DNA from: Pasteurellaceae bacterium Pebbles2
GTDB lineage: Bacteria; Pseudomonadota; Gammaproteobacteria; Enterobacterales; Pasteurellaceae
Assembly: GCA_023101505.1 (NCBI GenBank)
Contig: LVZA01000001.1
Span: 992,001 to 1,056,000, forward strand
Direction of reading: 5' to 3'
DNA length: 64,000 bases
In this document: positions 32,965 through 44,366 of the stretch, in pieces
Layout: each line of letters starts with the position of its first letter
Numbering within the stretch: position 1 is the stretch's first letter
Notes under the pieces: generated by a model
Database searches by the model: none
What the model saw: only the letters and a program-made list of their open reading frames with translations
What the model was told of the DNA's origin: nothing
Program-made: the position numbers and the translations under genes

Positions 32965-33200
32965 AAAAATATCTCCTCTAAATTTTATGTTGCTTAGTTT
33001 AGCTATTTATTAATTGAAGATAAATATCAAATTTGTTGAATAATTATTTACCAAAAAGAAAATATAACTTAGATCATATTATGTTCATTTAAACGCACAA
33101 CTAGCCTATTTCCACTAGAAAATATAAGGGTTTTCTGTTAAGTTACAGGCTTAGCCAAGCATAGACTTGGTGTTTATTTAAACAATAAAAAGGAAAGACA

Positions 33201-34409
33201 ATGATCTTCGATACATACGAAACAATGGCATTAGCCTGTTTAGTATTATTACTCGGCTATTTTTTAGTCAAAAAAGTTCGCATTTTAAATGCATTTAACA
33301 TTCCAGAACCTGTCGTCGGTGGCTTTCTCGTCGCCATTGTATTAACGCTCATCTATCAAATTTGGGGCATTAGTTTTGCTTTCGACAAAAATTTACAAAC
33401 CACGATGATGTTAGTGTTTTTTAGCTCCATTGGTTTAAGCGCAAATTTTTCTCGTTTAGTCAAAGGTGGCAAGCCTTTAATAACATTCCTTGTTGTGGCT
33501 GCAGGATTAATTTGTTTGCAAGATGCGGTTGGTATTTTAGGCGCTCTAGCACTTGGATTAGACCCTGCTTATGGCTTAATTGCAGGCTCGGTCACGCTTA
33601 CAGGTGGACACGGCACGGGCGCAGCTTGGGCGGAAACATTAACCAAACAATTTGGCATTCAAGGCGCAATGGAATTGGCAATGGCTTGTGCTACATTCGG
33701 CTTAGTTTTCGGAGGTATTATCGGCGGCCCTGTGGCAAGTTTTCTGTTAAAACGCTCGAAAAAAGAAAGCGTTACCGAAGATGAAAACGTGGACGATGTG
33801 CAAGAAGCCTTTGAAAAACCTGTTTATCGACGCAAAGTAAACACTCGTTCAATCATTGAAACCATCACAATGATGTCGATCTGTTTATTCGTCGGACAAT
33901 ATTTAGATTCTGTCACAAAAAACACCGCACTTCAGCTCCCAACTTTCGTTTGGTGTTTATTCACTGGGGTGATTATTCGTAATGCTTTAGCGCACATTTT
34001 CAAATTCAAAGTCGCCGACGAAGCTATCGATGTTCTCGGCACAGTGGGTTTATCAATTTTCTTAGCGATTGCATTGATGTCGTTGAAATTATGGGAATTG
34101 GCTGGCTTGGCGTTACCTGTTTTTGTGATTTTAAGCGTGCAAGTTTTAGTGATGATCGGCTACGCTATTTTCGTAACCTATCGAGCAATGGGCAAAGATT
34201 ACGATGCGATTGTTCTCAGCGCAGGACATTGCGGCTTCGGCTTAGGCGCAACACCAACCGCCGTAGCAAATATGCAATCCATTACTTCCCATTTCGGCCC
34301 ATCACACAAAGCGTTTTTAATCGTGCCAATGGTCGGGGCATTTTTTATTGATTTATTAAATGCGAGTTTACTAAAACTATTTCTCGCCATTACGGTTTAT
34401 TTGCATTAA
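33201..34409 (+). CDS. gltS: Sodium/glutamate symporter
   Basis: A 402-residue inner-membrane protein with about ten to twelve hydrophobic segments and the glycine-rich motifs GSVTLTGGHGTGAAW (about residues 130-145) and SAGHCGFGLGATPTAVANM (about 339), typical of GltS. It imports glutamate with sodium. The start has AAAGGA upstream. A CCAAG/CTTGG hairpin lies in the leader (about 33154-33170). I see no clear operator in 32965-33200. Confidence 0.94.
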   Translation: MIFDTYETMALACLVLLLGYFLVKKVRILNAFNIPEPVVGGFLVAIVLTLIYQIWGISFAFDKNLQTTMMLVFFSSIGLSANFSRLVKGGKPLITFLVVAAGLICLQDAVGILGALALGLDPAYGLIAGSVTLTGGHGTGAAWAETLTKQFGIQGAMELAMACATFGLVFGGIIGGPVASFLLKRSKKESVTEDENVDDVQEAFEKPVYRRKVNTRSIIETITMMSICLFVGQYLDSVTKNTALQLPTFVWCLFTGVIIRNALAHIFKFKVADEAIDVLGTVGLSIFLAIALMSLKLWELAGLALPVFVILSVQVLVMIGYAIFVTYRAMGKDYDAIVLSAGHCGFGLGATPTAVANMQSITSHFGPSHKAFLIVPMVGAFFIDLLNASLLKLFLAITVYLH

Positions 34410-34416
34410 TTCTATC

Positions 34417-34446
34417 TACCGCACCCAAAAGTGCGGTATTTTTTTT
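34417..34446 (+). terminator. gltS terminator made of uptake sequences
   Basis: TACCGCAC and GTGCGGTA with a 6-base loop, followed by a long T run. Confidence 0.87.
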
Positions 34447-34561
34447 GCCAGTTTTTGTGTAGAATGGCTTAATTGAACGTTTTCTTTTCCCTTGGCAAAT
34501 TCACGAAGTCATCAGCCAACAAAAGCAAAACTTATCTCATCTCGTTAAAAAGGAAATGATT

Positions 34562-34951
34562 ATGACAAACATTATTCACACCGACAACGCACCAGCAGCA
34601 ATCGGCCCTTATGTTCAAGCGGTAGATTTAGGTAATTTAGTTCTCACATCTGGTCAAATTCCAGTAAATCCGAAAACAGGGGAAGTACCAAGCGACATCG
34701 TGGCGCAGGCTCGCCAATCTTTAGAAAATGTGAAAGCGATTATTGAACAAGCGGGTTTAAGCGTGGGTGATATTGTAAAAACCACGGTTTTTGTGAAAGA
34801 TCTCAATCACTTCGCTGCAGTAAATGCTGAATATGAACGTTTTTTCAAAGAAAATAATCACCCGAATTTCCCTGCTCGTTCTTGTGTGGAAGTTGCTCGT
34901 TTACCTAAAGATGTTGGCTTGGAAATTGAAGCTATTGCAGTAAGAAAATAG
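34562..34951 (+). CDS. ridA: RidA family enamine/imine deaminase
   Basis: A 129-residue RidA (YjgF) protein that hydrolyses reactive 2-aminoacrylate. The conserved Arg is in FPARSCVEV (about residue 105) and the C-terminal EIEAIAVRK is typical. I start at the ATG at 34562 with AAGGAA upstream. gph follows 8 bases after the stop. Confidence 0.95.
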   Translation: MTNIIHTDNAPAAIGPYVQAVDLGNLVLTSGQIPVNPKTGEVPSDIVAQARQSLENVKAIIEQAGLSVGDIVKTTVFVKDLNHFAAVNAEYERFFKENNHPNFPARSCVEVARLPKDVGLEIEAIAVRK

Positions 34952-34959
34952 GCGAAAAA

Positions 34960-35634
34960 ATGAAATCACAATTTAAAGTTATCGGTTTCGACCTTGACGG
35001 CACGCTGGTTGACAGCTTGCCTGATTTGGCGTTATCGGTGAATTCGGCGTTGGCTGAATTTAATTTGCCACAAGCCCCCGAATCCTTGGTTTTAACTTGG
35101 ATCGGCAATGGCGCAGATATTCTCATCGGTCGTGCTTTAGACTGGGCGAAAGCAGAAACAGGCAAAAGCCTTAATGACGATGAAATTAAGCAATTAAAAC
35201 GTCGCTTTGGCTTTTATTATGGCGAAAATATTTGTAATATCAGCCGTTTATATCTAAATGTTAAAGAAACATTAGAGCAACTCAAAGCGCAAGGCTTTAC
35301 TTTGGCGGTGGTAACGAACAAACCAACCAAACACGTTCAGCCTGTGCTTGCGGCTTTTGGCATCGACCATTTATTTAGCGAAATGCTCGGCGGTCAATCT
35401 TTACCTGAAATCAAACCACACCCTGCGCCGCTATATTATTTATGTGGCAAATTTGGAATTTATCCGCACCAGCTTTTATTTGTGGGTGATTCACGCAACG
35501 ACATCATCGCTGCTCACAACGCAGGTTGCGCCGTGGTGGGACTGACTTACGGTTATAATTACAACATTCCAATCAGCGAAAGCAAGCCAGATTGGGTAAT
35601 GGACGATTTTGCTGATTTGTTAAAAATCGTTTAA
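34960..35634 (+). CDS. gph: Phosphoglycolate phosphatase
   Basis: A 224-residue HAD hydrolase with GFDLDGTLVDS (nucleophile Asp at about 10), VVTNKPTKH and GDSRNDIIAA motifs. Gph removes phosphoglycolate formed during repair of 3'-phosphoglycolate DNA ends. In E. coli it also lies just before trpS, as it does here. Confidence 0.92.
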   Translation: MKSQFKVIGFDLDGTLVDSLPDLALSVNSALAEFNLPQAPESLVLTWIGNGADILIGRALDWAKAETGKSLNDDEIKQLKRRFGFYYGENICNISRLYLNVKETLEQLKAQGFTLAVVTNKPTKHVQPVLAAFGIDHLFSEMLGGQSLPEIKPHPAPLYYLCGKFGIYPHQLLFVGDSRNDIIAAHNAGCAVVGLTYGYNYNIPISESKPDWVMDDFADLLKIV

Positions 35635-35677
35635 TTTTCACCGCACTTTTGAAAAAATATCGAAAGTGCGGTGAAAA
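35635..35677 (+). terminator. gph/trpS intergenic hairpin made of uptake sequences
   Basis: TTTTCACCGCACTTT pairs with AAAGTGCGGTGAAAA around a 13-base loop. It may reduce transcription of trpS from the gph promoter. Confidence 0.65.
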
Positions 35678-35704
35678 AATCAAAAGTTTTAAAAGGAAGA
35701 AATA

Positions 35705-36724
35705 ATGACAAAACCAGTCGTATTAAGTGGAGTGCAGCCCTCTGGCGAGTTGACCATCGGTAATTATCTTGGCGCATTGCGTCAATGGGTAAAAATGCAA
35801 GAAGATTACGAATGCCTATTTTGTATCGTAGATTTACACGCAATCACCGTGCGTCAAGATCCTGCGGCATTACGCAAAGCGACCTTAGACGTGCTTGCGC
35901 TTTATTTGGCGTGTGGAATAGACCCAAACAAGAGTACCATTTTCGTACAATCACACGTGCCCGAACACACGCAACTTTCGTGGGTGCTGAACTGCTACAC
36001 TTATTTCGGCGAAATGGGGCGAATGACCCAATTTAAAGATAAATCCAGCAAACACGCCGACAATATCAACGTAGGTTTATTCACTTACCCTGTGTTAATG
36101 GCGGCGGATATTTTACTGTATCAAGCTAACCAAGTGCCTGTGGGTGAAGATCAACGCCAACATCTTGAAATTACTCGAGATATTGCACAACGTTTCAATG
36201 CAATTTATCAACCTGAAGGTGCAGCACCATTATTCACTGTGCCTGAAGCCTTTATTCCTAAATCAGGCGCTCGCATTATGTCTTTGCAAGAGCCGACCAA
36301 AAAAATGTCTAAATCTGATGAAAATCGCAGCAACGTAATTACCTTGTTGGAAGATCCAAAATCAGTAGAGAAAAAAATCAAACGTGCGATGACCGACGGC
36401 GACGAGCCACCTGTGGTGCGTTATGATGTGCAAAATAAAGCCGGCGTATCAAATCTTCTCGATATTCTGTCAGCGATTAGCGACAAACCTATTTCGCAAT
36501 TAGAAGCTGAATTTGAGGGCAAAATGTACGGACACTTGAAAACTGCCGTTGCCGAAGAAGTGGTTTCAATGCTAAGCGAATTGCAACAACGCTTCCATCA
36601 CTATCGCAACGACGAAGCCTTACTCAACAAAATTGCTGCAGAAGGCGCACAAAAAGCCAGAGCGAGAGCCAGCAAAACCTTAGCAGAAGTTTATAATGCT
36701 GTGGGTTTTGTGCCTGCTGTTTAA
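35705..36724 (+). CDS. trpS: Tryptophanyl-tRNA synthetase
   Basis: A 339-residue class I synthetase. The HIGH-like motif is TIGNYLGA (about residues 17-24) and the KMSKS loop is [10 protein letters not shown] (about 200). Start with AAGGAAG upstream. No Trp leader peptide is evident. Confidence 0.96.
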   Translation: MTKPVVLSGVQPSGELTIGNYLGALRQWVKMQEDYECLFCIVDLHAITVRQDPAALRKATLDVLALYLACGIDPNKSTIFVQSHVPEHTQLSWVLNCYTYFGEMGRMTQFKDKSSKHADNINVGLFTYPVLMAADILLYQANQVPVGEDQRQHLEITRDIAQRFNAIYQPEGAAPLFTVPEAFIPKSGARIMSLQEPTKKMSKSDENRSNVITLLEDPKSVEKKIKRAMTDGDEPPVVRYDVQNKAGVSNLLDILSAISDKPISQLEAEFEGKMYGHLKTAVAEEVVSMLSELQQRFHHYRNDEALLNKIAAEGAQKARARASKTLAEVYNAVGFVPAV

Positions 36725-36739
36725 GCGTATTTTTCACCC

Positions 36740-36769
36740 AAGCACATTACTTGAAAAAGTAGTGTGCTT
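36740..36769 (+). terminator. trpS terminator
   Basis: AAGCACATTACTT and AAGTAGTGTGCTT with a GAAA loop, followed by TTTTTT. Confidence 0.87.
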
Positions 36770-36844
36770 TTTTGTATCAAAACTTTTGCGAAAAATCACA
36801 GTCTAACTCAACATTATCATTTTGAGTTTTTATATAGGATAACG

Positions 36845-37480
36845 ATGAAAACAGTCAAATTTTTAACCGCACTTTTTGCTTTAGGCGTAGCAACAATGGC
36901 GCAAGCGGTGAGTTACAATATTAAATACAGCTCCAATTATTTAATGCCTGCTTATGTTAATTTCAATGAAAATGGGGCGAACTTTAATATTCAAGCGAAG
37001 ATTAATGTGCCACTTTATAATATCCAATTTATCGCCTCGGGCACGCAAGCAAACCGTAATTTCTCGATGACAAATTACAAAGATACGCGCAACGGTAAAG
37101 TCTATGCGCAAGCAAATATTCGTGGCAATCAAATCGAATACGGCAAGGTAAAAGATGGCTTGAAAACAGAAAGCGTTAATGTGCCAACCTACGACTTGTT
37201 CACAATGGCATTCCAGCTCAGTTATTTTGATAAATTGCCTGTGAATTTCATTACCACCAACGGCAAAAAATTGTATCCAATGGATAATGTTTTCGTGAAA
37301 AAAATGGAACAGAATTTAAATATAAATGGCAAAACCGTGAAAGAAATCACTTACACATTCAAAACAGGCGACAAAGATATTACGGTGAAAAAACATCAAG
37401 GCGAGAAATTTCCACGCTATTTAAAATACAGCCGTGATGGTGATAATTACGAATTAACTTTTAGTGAGTTCGTGAAATAA
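36845..37480 (+). CDS. Periplasmic protein, DUF3108-like
   Basis: A 211-residue exported protein. It has a signal peptide (about residues 1-21, ending AQA), followed by an all-beta domain resembling DUF3108. I start at the ATG at 36845 with AGGATA upstream; the longer frame from 36764 runs through the trpS terminator. The function is unknown. It stands between trpS and hldD with its own terminator. Confidence 0.72.
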   Translation: MKTVKFLTALFALGVATMAQAVSYNIKYSSNYLMPAYVNFNENGANFNIQAKINVPLYNIQFIASGTQANRNFSMTNYKDTRNGKVYAQANIRGNQIEYGKVKDGLKTESVNVPTYDLFTMAFQLSYFDKLPVNFITTNGKKLYPMDNVFVKKMEQNLNINGKTVKEITYTFKTGDKDITVKKHQGEKFPRYLKYSRDGDNYELTFSEFVK

Positions 37481-37494
37481 GCGGGTTAAATCAA

Positions 37495-37525
37495 CAAAAG
37501 TGCGGTATTTTTTACCGCACTTTTG
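37495..37525 (+). terminator. Terminator made of paired uptake sequences
   Basis: CAAAAGTGCGGTA and TACCGCACTTTTG form a 13-bp stem with a 5-base T loop. Confidence 0.75.
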
Positions 37526-37575
37526 CTTAAAATAGATTACAATAATGGCAAATTTATAGAGTAAAGGACAAGATT

Positions 37576-38499
37576 ATGATTATCGTAACTGGCGGCGCTG
37601 GAATGATTGGCAGCAACATTGTTAAAGCCTTAAACGACATTGGACGCACCGATATTTTAGTAGTAGATAACCTCAAAGATGGTACAAAATTCATCAACTT
37701 AGTGGATTTAGACATCGCAGATTATTGCGATAAAGAAGACTTTATCAGCTCAATTATCGCAGGCGATGACCTAGGCGACATTGATGCTATTTTCCACGAA
37801 GGGGCGTGTTCCGCCACCACTGAATGGGACGGCAAATATTTAATGCACAATAATTATGAATATTCCAAAGAATTATTGCATTATTGCTTAGACCGTGAAA
37901 TTCCATTTTTCTACGCTTCCAGCGCAGCAACTTATGGCGATAAAACCGACTTTATTGAAGAACGTCAATTTGAAGGGCCACTCAATGCTTATGGTTATTC
38001 AAAATTCTTGTTCGACCAATATGTACGAGCCATTTTACCTGAAGCAACTTCGCCTGTTTGTGGCTTTAAATATTTCAATGTTTACGGCCCGAGAGAGCAA
38101 CACAAAGGCTCAATGGCAAGCGTGGCATTCCATTTAAATAAACAAATTCTCAACGGCGAAAATCCTAAATTATTTGCAGGTTCAGAACATTTCTTACGTG
38201 ATTTCATTTATGTAGGCGATGTGGCAGCAGTGAATATTTGGGCGTGGCAAAACGGTGTGTCAGGCATTTTTAACCTTGGCACAGGCAAAGCTCAAAGTTT
38301 CAAAGAAGTGGCTGAAGCGGTCGTTAAACACCACGGCAAAGGCAAAATTGAAACGATCCCATTCCCAGAACATTTGAAATCTCGCTATCAAGAATACACT
38401 CAAGCGAACTTAACCAAGCTACGCAACGCAGGCTGCGCCCACGAATTCAAAAACGTCGCAGATGGCGTAGCGGAATATATGGCGTGGTTGAATAAGTAA
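37576..38499 (+). CDS. hldD: ADP-L-glycero-D-manno-heptose 6-epimerase
   Basis: A 307-residue short-chain dehydrogenase-like epimerase that makes the heptose donor for the lipooligosaccharide core. NAD-binding [10 protein letters not shown] is near residues 6-15 and the catalytic YGYSK is near 139. In E. coli hldD heads the waaF-waaC operon; here those two genes are 20 kb away on the other strand. Confidence 0.96.
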   Translation: MIIVTGGAGMIGSNIVKALNDIGRTDILVVDNLKDGTKFINLVDLDIADYCDKEDFISSIIAGDDLGDIDAIFHEGACSATTEWDGKYLMHNNYEYSKELLHYCLDREIPFFYASSAATYGDKTDFIEERQFEGPLNAYGYSKFLFDQYVRAILPEATSPVCGFKYFNVYGPREQHKGSMASVAFHLNKQILNGENPKLFAGSEHFLRDFIYVGDVAAVNIWAWQNGVSGIFNLGTGKAQSFKEVAEAVVKHHGKGKIETIPFPEHLKSRYQEYTQANLTKLRNAGCAHEFKNVADGVAEYMAWLNK

Positions 38500-38530
38500 T
38501 TCTTTTCTCTAATAGCCATTTATTTAGTCT

Positions 38531-38567
38531 AAATAGGAGATTTTTTATTATCAAAAATCTCCTATTT
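38531..38567 (+). terminator. hldD terminator
   Basis: A 15-bp stem, AAATAGGAGATTTTT with its inverse, around a 7-base loop. It marks the left boundary of the origin region. Confidence 0.75.
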
Positions 38568-38599
38568 GTATATGCATGATTAACATTTCTTTAATTACT

Positions 38600-39030
38600 C
38601 ACCTGTGGATAACTAGCCAATTTTTTGTTAAAAAACTGTTTTATTCTCAAGTATAAATTTTTAACTTTGAATGATTGTGGATAAATAGCTATTTTATACA
38701 CAAGTTTTTTACTGTAAAGATCGGAATTTTACAGATCAAAATAAGATCTTAAGTCTTTCATCTATAAAAGGAAAAGATCTTTATCTACAAAGATCAGTGG
38801 ATCTAATAAGAATTATAATCAGATCTTTATATATAAAAAGATCTATATTTAATTAGCATAGCCTTTTTTAAGATCCTTTAAGCGATTTAAGTGAAAAAGT
38901 GCGGTATTTTTATGCGGAGTTTTATAGATCCTGCTTTCAAGATCAAGCAAATTTCAGTAGAATAACGCCTTATTGATTTTAAGATCGGTGAAAGCGATCA
39001 TTTTATTCACGTTTTTATTTGATCAAGGTT
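38600..39030. other. oriC: Chromosomal replication origin oriC (predicted)
   Basis: This gene-free region lies directly upstream of mnmG (gidA), the usual oriC position in gammaproteobacteria. It has DnaA boxes TGTGGATAA at 38604-38612 and 38676-38684, TTATACACA at 38694-38702 and a near match TTATCTACA at 38781-38789. It then has 14 GATC sites between 38719 and 39024, far more than expected by chance. Repeats of the form AGATCTTTAT near 38745-38850 in very AT-rich sequence resemble the 13-mers of a DNA-unwinding element. Confidence 0.88.
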
Positions 39031-39033
39031 ACT

Positions 39034-40923
39034 ATGTTTTATACTGAAAATTACGATGTGATCGTTATTGGTGGCGGGCACGCTGGGACTGAAGCAGCAC
39101 TTGCTCCTGCTCGTATGGGGCTGAAAACTCTACTTTTAACGCATAATGTAGATACACTTGGGCAGATGTCGTGCAATCCTGCGATTGGTGGGATTGGCAA
39201 AGGGCATTTGGTGAAAGAAGTTGATGCGATGGGTGGGTTGATGGCAACGGCTGCCGATCAGGCTGGAATCCAATTTCGTACTTTAAATAGTTCAAAAGGC
39301 CCAGCAGTGCGAGCGACTCGTGCACAAGCTGACCGTGTGCTTTATCGTCAAGCCGTACGTATTGCCCTTGAAAATCAACCGAATTTAGATATTTTCCAAC
39401 AAGAAGTAACCGATGTTTTGATTGAACAAGACCGTGTTACCGGTGTGGAAACCAAAATGGGTTTGAAATTCCGTGCTAAAGCGGTGGTATTGACCGCTGG
39501 TACATTTTTGGCTGGTAAAATTCATATTGGTTTGGAAAATTATGAAGGCGGTCGTGCAGGTGATCCTGCGGCGGTGAGCCTTTCTCATCGTTTGCGTGAT
39601 CTAGGTTTGCGAGTAGATCGCTTGAAAACAGGGACACCTCCTCGTTTAGATGCTCGTACGATCAATTTTGATGTGTTAGCTAAACAACACGGCGATGCGG
39701 AATTACCTGTATTCTCATTTATGGGATCGGTGGATCAACACCCTCGTCAAATACCGTGTTTTATTACCCATACTAATGATCAAACCCACGAGGTGATCCG
39801 TAAAAATTTGGATCGTAGTCCTATGTACACTGGTGTAATCGAGGGGATTGGTCCTCGTTATTGCCCCTCAATAGAAGATAAAGTAATGCGTTTTGCAGAG
39901 CGTAATTCGCACCAAATTTATCTTGAACCAGAGGGCTTAACCTCAAACGAAGTCTATCCAAACGGAATTTCAACCAGTTTGCCATTTGATGTGCAAATGG
40001 GCATTGTGAATTCAATGAAAGGGTTGGAAAATACACGTATTATTAAACCTGGCTATGCGATTGAATATGATTATTTTGATCCTCGAGATCTGAAGCCTAC
40101 GCTTGAAACTAAGGCGATCAATGGTTTGTTCTTTGCTGGGCAAATTAATGGGACGACAGGTTACGAAGAAGCTGCCGCACAAGGTTTGTTAGCAGGTATT
40201 AACGCAGGTTTATTTGTACAAGAACGTGATGCGTGGTTTCCACGTCGTGATCAGGCTTATGCTGGCGTATTGGTGGACGACCTTTGCACGCTCGGTACTA
40301 AAGAGCCGTATCGTGTGTTTACGTCGCGTGCAGAATATCGTTTATTGTTGCGTGAAGATAATGCCGATAGCCGTTTAACGCCGATTGCCCACGAATTAGG
40401 CTTGATTGATGAAGCTCGTTGGGTTCGCTTTAATCAAAAAATGGAAAATATTGAGCTTGAACGCCAACGTTTAAAACAAATTTGGATTCACCCAAAATCA
40501 GAGCATTTAACTGAAATTAATCAATTAGTTAGCACGCCATTGGTGCGTGAAGCCAGTGGCGAAGATTTATTGCGTCGTCCTGAAATTAGTTATGATAATT
40601 TAACCAAAACTACGGCATTTTCACCCGCACTTTCTGACAAAGAAGCAGCGGAGCAAGTGGAAATTGCGATTAAATATCAAGGTTATATTGAACATCAGCA
40701 AGAAGAAATTGAAAAACAGAAACGCCACGAAAACACGGCGATTCCTGAACGTTTCGATTATTCTATTGTGGCGGGCTTATCCAATGAAGTGCGTGCAAAA
40801 TTAGAACAGCATCGCCCTGTGTCTATTGGGCAAGCAAGCCGAATTTCGGGTATTACGCCAGCGGCAATTTCAATTTTGTTAGTCAATTTGAAAAAGCAAG
40901 GAATGTTAAAACGTGGCGACTAA
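39034..40923 (+). CDS. mnmG: tRNA uridine 5-carboxymethylaminomethyl modification enzyme MnmG
   Basis: A 629-residue FAD enzyme, the same length as in E. coli. It works with MnmE to modify the wobble uridine of several tRNAs. FAD-binding [11 protein letters not shown] is near residues 13-23. I start at the ATG at 39034 with AAGG upstream, not the TTG at 39019. It is the first gene beside oriC and overlaps rsmG. Confidence 0.97.
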   Translation: MFYTENYDVIVIGGGHAGTEAALAPARMGLKTLLLTHNVDTLGQMSCNPAIGGIGKGHLVKEVDAMGGLMATAADQAGIQFRTLNSSKGPAVRATRAQADRVLYRQAVRIALENQPNLDIFQQEVTDVLIEQDRVTGVETKMGLKFRAKAVVLTAGTFLAGKIHIGLENYEGGRAGDPAAVSLSHRLRDLGLRVDRLKTGTPPRLDARTINFDVLAKQHGDAELPVFSFMGSVDQHPRQIPCFITHTNDQTHEVIRKNLDRSPMYTGVIEGIGPRYCPSIEDKVMRFAERNSHQIYLEPEGLTSNEVYPNGISTSLPFDVQMGIVNSMKGLENTRIIKPGYAIEYDYFDPRDLKPTLETKAINGLFFAGQINGTTGYEEAAAQGLLAGINAGLFVQERDAWFPRRDQAYAGVLVDDLCTLGTKEPYRVFTSRAEYRLLLREDNADSRLTPIAHELGLIDEARWVRFNQKMENIELERQRLKQIWIHPKSEHLTEINQLVSTPLVREASGEDLLRRPEISYDNLTKTTAFSPALSDKEAAEQVEIAIKYQGYIEHQQEEIEKQKRHENTAIPERFDYSIVAGLSNEVRAKLEQHRPVSIGQASRISGITPAAISILLVNLKKQGMLKRGD

Positions 40924-41557
40924 TTTAGCACAGGATTTAAGCCTAAAGCTCGAAACTTTACTAAAACGCACCGCACTTTCTATTACCGATCAACAAAAAA
41001 ATCAGCTAGTGCAGTTGGTGTTGTTGTTGAATAAATGGAATAAGGCGTATAACCTGACTTCGGTGCGTGATCCGCAAGAAATGTTGGTAAAGCATATTCT
41101 TGATAGCCTTGTAGTAAGCCCTTATTTACAAGGCAAACGCTTTATTGATGTGGGTACAGGCCCTGGATTACCTGGGCTTCCTTTGGCGATTATTAATCCT
41201 GATAAACAATTCTTTTTATTAGATAGTTTGGGAAAACGTATTAGTTTTATTCGTAATGCAGTACGTGAGTTAGGATTGACTAACGTTGAGCCAGTATTAA
41301 GCCGTGTGGAAGAATTTAAACCCGATCATCTTTTTGATGGTGTATTAAGCCGAGCCTTTGCCAGTCTTAAGGATATGACGGATTGGTGTCATCATTTGCC
41401 GAATGAAAATGGCGTTTTTTATGCTTTGAAAGGGCAATATCACGATGAAGAAGTGCAATCGATTGCTTCAACTTTTGTTCTTCAGCAAGTTATTGAATTA
41501 CAAGTACCAGAGTTGATCGGTGAACGACATTTAGTCATTGTGAAAAAGAAAATCTGA
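40913..41557 (+). CDS. rsmG: 16S rRNA (guanine-527-N7)-methyltransferase RsmG
   Basis: A 214-residue SAM-dependent methyltransferase with the SAM motif [17 protein letters not shown] near residues 76-92. The GTG start at 40913 overlaps the mnmG stop by 11 bases, with AAGGA further upstream. No ATG gives a better start. Confidence 0.94.
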   Translation: MATNLAQDLSLKLETLLKRTALSITDQQKNQLVQLVLLLNKWNKAYNLTSVRDPQEMLVKHILDSLVVSPYLQGKRFIDVGTGPGLPGLPLAIINPDKQFFLLDSLGKRISFIRNAVRELGLTNVEPVLSRVEEFKPDHLFDGVLSRAFASLKDMTDWCHHLPNENGVFYALKGQYHDEEVQSIASTFVLQQVIELQVPELIGERHLVIVKKKI

Positions 41558-41591
41558 AACAAAGCAAAATAATTTACGAAAATTTGTAAAA

Positions 41592-41617
41592 AATACCTCT
41601 TTTTAGGTTTTTTTGAG
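41592..41617 (+). terminator. Weak hairpin after rsmG
   Basis: ACCT-CTTTTT-AGGT followed by TTTTTTT. The short stem suggests partial termination before the atp operon. Confidence 0.4.
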
Positions 41618-41687
41618 TTTAAACTTTGGCTGTTGTATCGTATAATCATCAATATTTATTATGAATTACAGTTAATTAAGGTTTTTT

Positions 41688-42068
41688 ATGTCTGCTGTAA
41701 TCCATCGAGCCAAGCAACATTATCTAAAATCGTTAAAAACAGAATTTGCTTTTATTTTATTGTTGGCTTTGCTTTGTTTTTTTTGGCAAAAATCGCTTTC
41801 AATTTCTTTTTTAAATGGATTGTTAGCCAGTTTTTTACCACATTGCTTGTTTGTTTATTGGTTCTTCTTTCGAGAAACAACAAAAAATCAAACAAAAATG
41901 ACCGCACTTTATCGTGGTGAAGGAATAAAATGGCTAGTAACAATTTTAATGATTGTGGCTAGTTTCAAATTTATTTCTGAAATCAGCATCATTGCTTTTT
42001 TCGTTGGTTATGTTATATCTTTGATTTTGAATAATTTTATTCCATTTATACTTTCTTCAAGAAAGTAA
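41688..42068 (+). CDS. atpI: ATP synthase protein I
   Basis: A 126-residue membrane protein with four hydrophobic helices, first in the atp operon. AtpI is not part of the enzyme and may help c-ring assembly. An overlapping frame from 41633 is a shadow. Confidence 0.87.
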   Translation: MSAVIHRAKQHYLKSLKTEFAFILLLALLCFFWQKSLSISFLNGLLASFLPHCLFVYWFFFRETTKNQTKMTALYRGEGIKWLVTILMIVASFKFISEISIIAFFVGYVISLILNNFIPFILSSRK

Positions 42069-42101
42069 TTAAATTTTTTATTTTTTATTAACAAAGGATA
42101 A

Positions 42102-43252
<1,151 letters not shown>

Positions 43253-43321
43253 GTCGGGCTTGAACTTTACTGTTATTTCAATCAAACAAGGAATAACTTA
43301 ACCGACTTTTAGGAGGGCGTT

Positions 43322-43792
43322 GTGAATTTAAATGCAACACTAATTGGTCAACTTATTGCATTTGCGTTATTTGTCGCATTTTGTATGAAATATGTTTGGC
43401 CACCGCTAATTAAAGCGATTGAGGAGCGTCAATCTAATATTGCAAATGCTCTTGCATCGGCTGAAGCGGCGAAAAAAGAACAAGCTGATACGAAAGCATT
43501 AGCAGAAGAAGAAATTTCTAAAGCGAAATTACAAGCGCAAGAAATTGTCGATTTAGCCAATAAACGTCGTAATGAAGTGCTTGATGAAGTGAAAGCGGAA
43601 GCGGAAGCCTTAAAAGCAAAAATTGTTGAACAAGGTTATGCTGAAATTGAAGCAGAACGTAAACGTGTTCAAGAAGAATTACGTGTTAAAGTGGCATCAC
43701 TTGCAGTGGCAGGTGCTGAGAAAATTGTGGGTCGTACTATTGATGAGGCGGCAAACAATGACATTATTGATAAATTAGTTGCAGAACTATAA
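43322..43792 (+). CDS. atpF: ATP synthase F0 subunit b
   Basis: A 156-residue peripheral stalk subunit with one N-terminal membrane helix and a long Ala/Glu/Lys-rich coiled coil. It starts at GTG with an excellent AGGAGG upstream. Confidence 0.96.
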   Translation: MNLNATLIGQLIAFALFVAFCMKYVWPPLIKAIEERQSNIANALASAEAAKKEQADTKALAEEEISKAKLQAQEIVDLANKRRNEVLDEVKAEAEALKAKIVEQGYAEIEAERKRVQEELRVKVASLAVAGAEKIVGRTIDEAANNDIIDKLVAEL

Positions 43793-43805
43793 GAAGGTTG
43801 AGCTT

Positions 43806-44351
43806 ATGTCAGAATTAACTACGATAGCTCGCCCTTATGCCAAAGCAGCATTTGACTTTGCCGTTGAACAATCAGCACAAGATAAAAGTGCGGTGCAAAA
43901 ATGGACAGAAATGTTAAGTTTTGCTGCACAAGTTTCTGAAAATGAACAAGTAAATGCGTTTCTTTCTAGTTCTTTTTCAGCACAAAAAGTAGCTGATACG
44001 GTAATTTCAATTTGTGGCGAACAACTTGATCAATATGGGCAAAATCTGATTCGGTTAATGGCTGAAAATAAGCGTTTAACGGTGCTTCCAGCGGTATTTA
44101 ATGAATTTCAACATTATCTGGAAGAATATAATGCTACAGCAGAAGTGCAGGTCATTTCGGCTCAACCATTAAATGCAACGCAAGAACAAAAAATTGCAGC
44201 TGCAATGGAAAAAAGACTTGCTCGTAAAGTGAAATTAAATTGCACAGTTGATAACTCACTGATCGCAGGGGTTATTATTCGTACAGACGACTTTGTGATT
44301 GACGGCTCAAGCCGTGGTCAATTAGCTCGTTTGGCGACAGAATTGCAATGA
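43806..44351 (+). CDS. atpH: ATP synthase F1 subunit delta
   Basis: A subunit of about 181 residues connecting F1 to the b stalk. The N-terminus [21 protein letters not shown] matches E. coli delta. I start at the ATG at 43806 with AAGGTTGAG upstream. Confidence 0.96.
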   Translation: MSELTTIARPYAKAAFDFAVEQSAQDKSAVQKWTEMLSFAAQVSENEQVNAFLSSSFSAQKVADTVISICGEQLDQYGQNLIRLMAENKRLTVLPAVFNEFQHYLEEYNATAEVQVISAQPLNATQEQKIAAAMEKRLARKVKLNCTVDNSLIAGVIIRTDDFVIDGSSRGQLARLATELQ

Positions 44352-44366
44352 TAAGAGGAATTCAAA

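Noticed and set aside
32965-33200. A riboswitch or CRP site upstream of gltS
   Set aside because: Only a small CCAAG/CTTGG hairpin and AT-rich sequence are visible. Nothing matches a known riboswitch core or the CRP consensus.
41633-41920. A 95-residue frame overlapping atpI
   Set aside because: It is in another frame over atpI, which has the conserved length and membrane pattern.
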